Shown here: in pieces, positions 4,932-9,283 of the stretch
How positions within the stretch are numbered: position 1 is the first letter of the stretch
Layout: each line of letters begins with the position of its first letter
Notes under the pieces: generated by a model
What the model was told of the DNA's origin: nothing
The model's input: the letters and a program-made list of their open reading frames with translations, nothing else
Databases searched by the model: none
NCBI GenBank assembly: GCA_023136305.1
Contig: JAGLSF010000063.1
Location: 1-9,283, forward strand
Origin: Spirochaetota bacterium
GTDB taxonomy: Bacteria; Spirochaetota; B62-G9; DRHN01
Reading direction: 5' to 3'
DNA: 9,283 nucleotides
Program-made: the position numbers and the translations under genes

Positions 4932-6086
4932 ATGAGCATGTTCGAGTTTACCATTCCTACCAAGATCGAGTTTGGTGTTGATTCCCTTGCCCGTCTCGGA
5001 CATTTTGCACACAATCTGGGAGACAGAGCCCTCGTGATTGCGGAAAACGTGGTGGCCTCCTCGGAATTGCACGCCCATGTCACGGGTATACTGAAGGGGA
5101 AGGGGATTGAGTCGATTCTCTATGATGGGGTGTTGCCCAATGCAGACTCCACTGTCATCGATGAGGTGGCGCTCATCGCGAGGAAATCCAAGGCCAATAT
5201 CATAATCGGTCTCGGCGGCATGCGCGTGTGCAACATTGCAAAGATAGTCGCCTTCCTCTGTCGTAATGACGGGGATATATTCGATTATATACGCGGTAAG
5301 GATGGAGACGGCGAGCGCGTACCCTATATCGAAATACCAACCATCTTTCGTGAAACCTATGCACTCACCTCTTCAGCCTTTTTGACCGATGCGCATGATC
5401 AGGCCAACAAGGTTGTCAGCCTGAAGGGTCTCGGAACGGATATACTCATCAATGATCCGGCGATCATGGCGGGTCTTCCCATAGAAACGGCTGTATACGT
5501 TGCGCTTGACATCCTCTCGCTCTGCATCGAGGGGTATATATCGTTAAAGGTAAACCCCCTCGTTGAACCTGTGCTGCTGAGGGGCGTTGAGACGGTGTAT
5601 TACAACCTTCAGAACTACATCAAGAATCCGCACGATGTGACCATCAGGGAGAAACTCTGCACCGCAGGGCTTTTCACTGCCATGACCAACATCATCACAG
5701 GCTTCGGTATCAGTTTTGCACTCAGCATGGGTATGAACGGAAAGAGCAGGATATCGAAAGCAGTCGTTTCCTCCATTTTCCTGCCATTTATGGTTGATTT
5801 CAACCTTTCGGTTTCCGCATCGCGCTTTGCAAAGATTGCGCGGGTCATGGGGAAGGACACCTCAACCAGGCCGGAAACCGAAGCTGCCTTCATGGCGATC
5901 GAGGCCATAAAGGAGTTCAAGGAAGGTATGGGAATCGAGCTTTATCAGAGGATACGGCAGCTCGGCCTCAAGAAGGATGATCTTGCCGAGGCTGCTGAGG
6001 TGGCTATCCGCTTCGAGGATATCAACAGCGTTCCGCGAAAGGCCTCCTTTGAGCATCTCATGGCCATTCTCGAAAAGGCATACTGA
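4932..6086 (+). CDS. Iron-alcohol-dehydrogenase-fold protein, probably catalytically dead
   Basis: At 384 residues it has the normal length and order of the iron-containing alcohol dehydrogenase family: an N-terminal FTIPTKIEFGVDSLARL segment (6-22), a Rossmann-like half and a helical half. The key sites are altered. The NAD-phosphate loop, normally GGGSxxDxAK, reads GGMRVCNIAK (95-104). The second glycine motif, normally PTTxGTGSE, reads PTIFRETYA (136-144). In the metal site D193 remains, but the His four residues later is L197, the His of GxGxxH is F262, and the His of the HG pair is S275. So all three metal-binding histidines are gone in an intact frame. I infer a non-dehydrogenase role, perhaps ligand binding or regulation. 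The start is ATG 4932 with AGGGA six bases upstream; ATG 4938 is possible. No clear promoter is visible after the flgM terminator. It converges with the next gene without a gap. Confidence 0.85.
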   Translation: MSMFEFTIPTKIEFGVDSLARLGHFAHNLGDRALVIAENVVASSELHAHVTGILKGKGIESILYDGVLPNADSTVIDEVALIARKSKANIIIGLGGMRVCNIAKIVAFLCRNDGDIFDYIRGKDGDGERVPYIEIPTIFRETYALTSSAFLTDAHDQANKVVSLKGLGTDILINDPAIMAGLPIETAVYVALDILSLCIEGYISLKVNPLVEPVLLRGVETVYYNLQNYIKNPHDVTIREKLCTAGLFTAMTNIITGFGISFALSMGMNGKSRISKAVVSSIFLPFMVDFNLSVSASRFAKIARVMGKDTSTRPETEAAFMAIEAIKEFKEGMGIELYQRIRQLGLKKDDLAEAAEVAIRFEDINSVPRKASFEHLMAILEKAY

Positions 6087-8462
6087 TCACACCCTGCCGC
6101 GCATGTCCGGAAAAAAGAAGAGCCCGACCCAGTAGCAGATCACTGCAATTACAGCGGTGACCAGTAGACCCGCATTCGATGTCAGCAGCACTGCCCCGCT
6201 CGACGCGATCACGGAAAAGAACCCGTTAATTGACCATGCCCACGGCAGCGCACCGGCGTCGGTCTCCTTCAAACCGGACATGCCCAGGGGGAAGAAAAGC
6301 CCCATGAGCAGACCCAATGGTGCCGTAGAGAGTATGGGAACGATGATCTCAAGGATACGGGGGCCTCTCATGAGATGGGGGAAGAGCGATTCGAACATGA
6401 GGAGGAGTATCGTGAAATAGACGGTCAGGGCTGTGAGTGCCAGGGTGAGTGACCTTTTCCTGCGTTTTATGCGATCTGAGAAAAAGCTTGCGATTCCCGT
6501 ACATATGAGCAGTGTCGCAATAATCAGCGAGCTGGAGTAGAGGGGGTTGGCTATGTAGCGCCGGAATTTCTGCATGAGGAGTATCTCGATGAACATGAAG
6601 GCGAGGGCGATCATGCTGAAATACATGAGCACTTCTGTACGGATGCCCGTGACCTTCCAGTGCAGGCAGAGCGGCGGAAGCAGGATGAACAGAGCGGCGA
6701 GCAGGAGTGTGGCTATGAATGTGGCGAAGAGAACGATGTATCCCCCTTCAACGACAAAGAGCCACTGCTTCCCCGTCTCCCTGAACAGATGGTGAAGCTT
6801 ACCGATTCTGAAAAAGTAGGAGAAGTAGGGCCTGTCATCAGTGGCGGGTGTTATGTTGAATACGTACTGACTGCTGAATGGGCGTTCCCCCCTGATTATG
6901 GGTACAACCGTGCTGTGGTATATACGGTCCTGCACGATATTGAAGCGGTTTGCCTCTCCGGGCTGCATGCCGGGATAGTAGACGAGGTCGAAGCGCATGG
7001 CTTCGCAGAAGCCCCTGATACGGCTGATCTCCCCGGGGGTGAAGGGCCGTTTCTTTACCAGAACAGTCCCCGAGGCCCAGCTTCGTATAATTACGATGCA
7101 CTGTGCCGGCATTTTGCTGCGCTTTTTCAACGCGGCCATAGCCGTTGCGGTGAGCTTTGGGAGGTTTCTCGGAGGCTGCTTCAATGCGACGGTCGCCGAA
7201 AGGGTGCCTTCCTCCCCCAGTGCCTCGAGGTACTCCCCGAAGGCCTGTACGGTGAGCCTGTAGTCGCTGTCAGCCGCGTAGATGCCGCCGATTGACGAGG
7301 CGAGGGTGTTTTCCGGGATGTCAATGATGTCCCACCGGCTCCCCGAACCGTAGAGAAAACTTCTCCCCGCTTTCGAGGTAAGGGTGATCTCCGGCCTGTT
7401 GAAGAGACCGCCGGTAAAACTGCTGAATGGCCCCCTGAGCAGTTCCGGTAGATAGGGATTTTCCTCGGCTGCGGTGATTTCGCGAGCTCCGCTTCTGAAA
7501 CCGCGCTCCACCGGTGTGCCTCCCCCCAGCCCCGATATGAACACCGCGGGCTTCTCGTGTAGCTGATAGACCGCTTGTTGTGTGGTGAAGAGCAGATAGT
7601 CCATGGAGGACAGGCTGGTAATCCGGTCGATGGAGGAGAGAAAATCTCCGTCAATATACAGGGCGTGCTGCTCCGGCAGTTCAGCTTCGAAGGTGAGGGA
7701 GAGACCGGGTGCAATCCGTATCTTCTCTGAACTGATAATTTCGATTGTACCGTAGGGGCTGAGATGCTGCTCCACGATCTGTGCATCGGGCAGATTGAGT
7801 GCCATTTCCCTTCCCTTAAAGGGGAGTATGTGTATATCGCCCATAGAGAGGAGAATAATACCCGCGGCTATGAGCGGAAGACAGAGATACCGTTTTACCG
7901 ACAGACCGGAAAAGGCGAAGCCACTGAAGAGCACGCTGAGCAGCGCCAAAAACATGGGTACTGCCAGTATGCGTGAAGGAGAGATGAAGTGGAGGCTGAC
8001 AAGGATGAGCATGACCCCGAAGCCCGAGCCAGTGAGGTTGAATGCATAGACCCTCCCGGGGCTGCCGATGGAAAACGACAGCACCACAAATGCGGAGCCG
8101 GTTATGAAGGGGATTGTGTAGAGCAGGTAGCGAAGAAGCAGGCGGAATACCTGATTCCTGTCCCACAGAATTCTGAGCGCGTCGAATTCCACCAGCGTGG
8201 AGCACCAGAACCCGAAGCCGAGGAAGAGGCAGAAGAGAACGGGAGACCAGAAGGAAAGGTGGTGTTCTAAAGCCCTGATTCTGTTCCTGAAAAGTGAAAG
8301 AATCGTTCCGCTTGCACCGAAACCGGTGAGGGCAAGGGCGATTGCCCCGTATGTGAAGTTGCCGAAGCCTTCGACTCTGAGCATGCGCATGAGGGAAATT
8401 TCAAAGGACAGAAGGGCGGCGGAGATGAAAAACAGGGCGAGGTGATAGGGTTTCCTATTCAT
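6087..8462 (-). CDS. Large membrane protein with degenerate spermidine-synthase-like domain
   Basis: A 791-residue integral membrane protein: about six to seven N-terminal helices (residues 7-205), a soluble Rossmann-type middle (about 225-560) and about six C-terminal helices (571-783). The middle resembles the SpeE aminopropyltransferase fold: LYIDGD (268-273), a SAM-loop-like ISGLGGGTPVERG (309-321), AAEENP (331-336), where SpeE relatives have VExxP, and DIIDIPE (378-384). TDDRPYF (541-547), IEILLMQKF (625-633) and PWAWSINGFFSV (740-751) are typical of membrane-fused SpeE-like proteins. The YHE motif that binds the aminopropyl acceptor in true spermidine synthases is not seen, so polyamine synthesis is doubtful; SAM or a similar ligand may still bind. 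The start ATG (8462) lies within the last codons of pcm (8-base overlap, ATGAATAG), so translation is probably coupled. Substrate unknown. Confidence 0.75.
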   Translation of the reverse strand: MNRKPYHLALFFISAALLSFEISLMRMLRVEGFGNFTYGAIALALTGFGASGTILSLFRNRIRALEHHLSFWSPVLFCLFLGFGFWCSTLVEFDALRILWDRNQVFRLLLRYLLYTIPFITGSAFVVLSFSIGSPGRVYAFNLTGSGFGVMLILVSLHFISPSRILAVPMFLALLSVLFSGFAFSGLSVKRYLCLPLIAAGIILLSMGDIHILPFKGREMALNLPDAQIVEQHLSPYGTIEIISSEKIRIAPGLSLTFEAELPEQHALYIDGDFLSSIDRITSLSSMDYLLFTTQQAVYQLHEKPAVFISGLGGGTPVERGFRSGAREITAAEENPYLPELLRGPFSSFTGGLFNRPEITLTSKAGRSFLYGSGSRWDIIDIPENTLASSIGGIYAADSDYRLTVQAFGEYLEALGEEGTLSATVALKQPPRNLPKLTATAMAALKKRSKMPAQCIVIIRSWASGTVLVKKRPFTPGEISRIRGFCEAMRFDLVYYPGMQPGEANRFNIVQDRIYHSTVVPIIRGERPFSSQYVFNITPATDDRPYFSYFFRIGKLHHLFRETGKQWLFVVEGGYIVLFATFIATLLLAALFILLPPLCLHWKVTGIRTEVLMYFSMIALAFMFIEILLMQKFRRYIANPLYSSSLIIATLLICTGIASFFSDRIKRRKRSLTLALTALTVYFTILLLMFESLFPHLMRGPRILEIIVPILSTAPLGLLMGLFFPLGMSGLKETDAGALPWAWSINGFFSVIASSGAVLLTSNAGLLVTAVIAVICYWVGLFFFPDMRGRV

Positions 8463-9168
8463 CAGCCCTTGTGAATGGCACGAATTGAACCGGAAGGATG
8501 TCCCGCACCGTGAAATTTCCCTCCCTGTCCCTGGTGACGAGCTTCAGTACCTGCGGGAAGTAGGGCTGTCCCACGGGTATGCACATTCTGCCGCCCGGAC
8601 TGAGCTGCTTCAGCAGCGGCGGAGGGATGTGGTCGGCAGCTGCAGTGACGATGATGGCATCGAAGGGGGCCTGCTCTTCCCAGCCGTAATACCCGTCACC
8701 GATCCTCGTGTGGATGTTCCCGTATCCGAGTTCTGTCAGCTTCTTACTGGCGGCGATGCCGAGGGGCTCGATGATCTCGATGGTGAAAACCTCTTGGGCA
8801 ATGACTGCAAGGATGGCGGCCTGATATCCCGATCCTGTCCCGATCTCGAGCACCCGGTCATCCTCATCGACCGAAAGAAGTTCAGTCATGAGGGCCACGA
8901 TATAGGGCTGAGAAATGGTCTGGCCGTAGCCGATGGGGAGAGGTTGGTTTGCATAGGCATGTTTCCGAAGCTCCGTGGGTACGAACTTCTCACGGGGCAC
9001 GGTACGCATGCTTCTGATGGTCTCGGTGTCCTTAATGCCCGCACCGATGATGTGATTCCTGACCAGCCTCTCACGCTCGTTTCTGTAATTGACTGCCGAA
9101 GCGACTATGGGTATGAGCATACACAGGAGAAGCACGGGTGTGACGAGTTTGAAAACCATACCTTTCAT
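8455..9168 (-). CDS. pcm: Exported protein-L-isoaspartate O-methyltransferase
   Basis: A 237-residue PCMT, which uses SAM to methylate L-isoaspartyl residues in damaged proteins and start their repair. Family motifs are complete: REKFVP (59-64), LPIGYGQTISQPYIVA (77-92), the SAM loop VLEIGTGSGYQAA (106-118), PFDAIIVTAAADHIP (168-182), LSPGGRMCIPVG (189-200) and the VQFVPFT end (227-233). Unlike the cytoplasmic enzyme of about 210 residues, it begins with a basic start, a hydrophobic run (7-22) and an ASA site (23-25), so it is predicted to be exported or held at the outer face of the inner membrane. Where SAM would come from there is unclear. ATG 9168 is preceded by GGAA five bases upstream and GGGAG further out; ATG 9159 is possible. 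It is the first gene of a pair with the SpeE-like membrane gene. Confidence 0.93.
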   Translation of the reverse strand: MKGMVFKLVTPVLLLCMLIPIVASAVNYRNERERLVRNHIIGAGIKDTETIRSMRTVPREKFVPTELRKHAYANQPLPIGYGQTISQPYIVALMTELLSVDEDDRVLEIGTGSGYQAAILAVIAQEVFTIEIIEPLGIAASKKLTELGYGNIHTRIGDGYYGWEEQAPFDAIIVTAAADHIPPPLLKQLSPGGRMCIPVGQPYFPQVLKLVTRDREGNFTVRDILPVQFVPFTRADE

Positions 9169-9201
9169 AGCAATTCCATTCTCCCTACATATTCATTCCT
9201 T

Positions 9202-9207
9202 TGTCAA
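9202..9207 (-). promoter_or_regulatory. Isolated -35-like TTGACA upstream of pcm
   Basis: A perfect TTGACA on the minus strand lies 33 bases before the pcm start. The best hexamer at a usable distance (GAGAAT, 18 bases on) overlaps the ribosome binding region, so a working promoter here would give almost no leader. The real promoter may lie beyond the right edge. Confidence 0.2.
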
Positions 9208-9215
9208 CAAAAAAA

Positions 9216-9261
9216 TAGGTAAGTCTACTTTCAATCAAGTTAAGTTGTTATCGCTTACCTA
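9216..9261. terminator. Inverted repeat with T-runs on both sides, right edge
   Basis: TAGGTAAG (9216-9223) and CTTACCTA (9254-9261) are perfect complements across a 30-base loop. On the minus strand the second arm runs directly into seven T (9215-9209); on the plus strand a six-T run (9266-9271) follows after four bases. This could be a bidirectional terminator for genes beyond the edge or a regulatory dyad before pcm. The AT-rich stem and long loop make efficient termination uncertain. Confidence 0.35.
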
Positions 9262-9283
9262 ATGGTTTTTTCCTAAACAATTC

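Noticed and set aside
4488..5078. Minus-strand 196-codon open frame across flgM and its terminator
   Set aside because: It covers flgM, a terminator and the start of the next gene in antisense and has no family resemblance.
6660..7295. Plus-strand 211-codon open frame
   Set aside because: It lies wholly antisense to the SpeE-like gene, whose translation matches known motifs. The translated product shows no recognisable domain and looks compositionally random.
8485..9222. Plus-strand 245-codon open frame
   Set aside because: It is antisense to pcm, which carries every PCMT motif. Its length reflects codon bias of the real gene on the other strand.
1..9283. CRISPR array, tRNA, rRNA or insertion sequence
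   Set aside because: No regularly spaced repeats, cloverleaf, rRNA signature, transposase frame or terminal inverted repeats with a target duplication were found on either strand.

Overview
The window looks like chromosomal DNA from a motile, diderm bacterium of moderate GC content. A spirochaete or a similar deep-branching lineage is my best guess, but this is inferred from gene content only: a FlgM anti-sigma-28 factor with a sigma-28-like promoter, CarD next to a membrane PIN/TRAM protein, and an exported isoaspartyl methyltransferase. No rRNA, tRNA, CRISPR array, transposase or phage gene was seen, and coding density is high.

Layout. (1) On the minus strand, 64-1152 encodes a membrane protein with a textbook four-helix voltage sensor but no ion pore; 1284-1793 encodes a small SLOG/LOG-like (TIGR00725-type) protein. 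(2) A 300-base AT-rich gap holds a strong sigma-70 promoter and a long structured leader for a plus-strand group: carD (2094-2576), a membrane-anchored PIN/TRAM protein of the YacL type (2670-3632) and rsmI (3625-4311). This group plausibly links control of rRNA transcription with RNA processing and 16S rRNA methylation. (3) After a 200-base gap with two candidate promoters (an extended -10 sigma-70 site overlapping a palindrome, and a sigma-28-like site close to the start codon), flgM (4512-4814) follows and ends at a good intrinsic terminator (4881-4912). (4) A plus-strand gene at 4932-6086 has the length and fold of an iron-containing alcohol dehydrogenase but has lost its metal-binding histidines and both glycine-rich nucleotide motifs, so it looks like a pseudoenzyme. 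(5) It converges with no gap on a minus-strand pair, pcm (8455-9168, with a signal peptide) and a 791-residue membrane protein with a degenerate spermidine-synthase-like domain (6087-8462). These two overlap by 8 bases.

The most interesting items are the pore-less voltage-sensor protein with a HAMP-like tail, the dehydrogenase-fold pseudoenzyme, the two-promoter flgM control region, and a palindrome (TGTACT...AGTACA) found both at flgM and at the voltage-sensor gene. The exported PCMT coupled to a membrane SAM-fold protein also deserves attention. Nothing here is proven to be a new system; functions are read from motifs and context without database searches.
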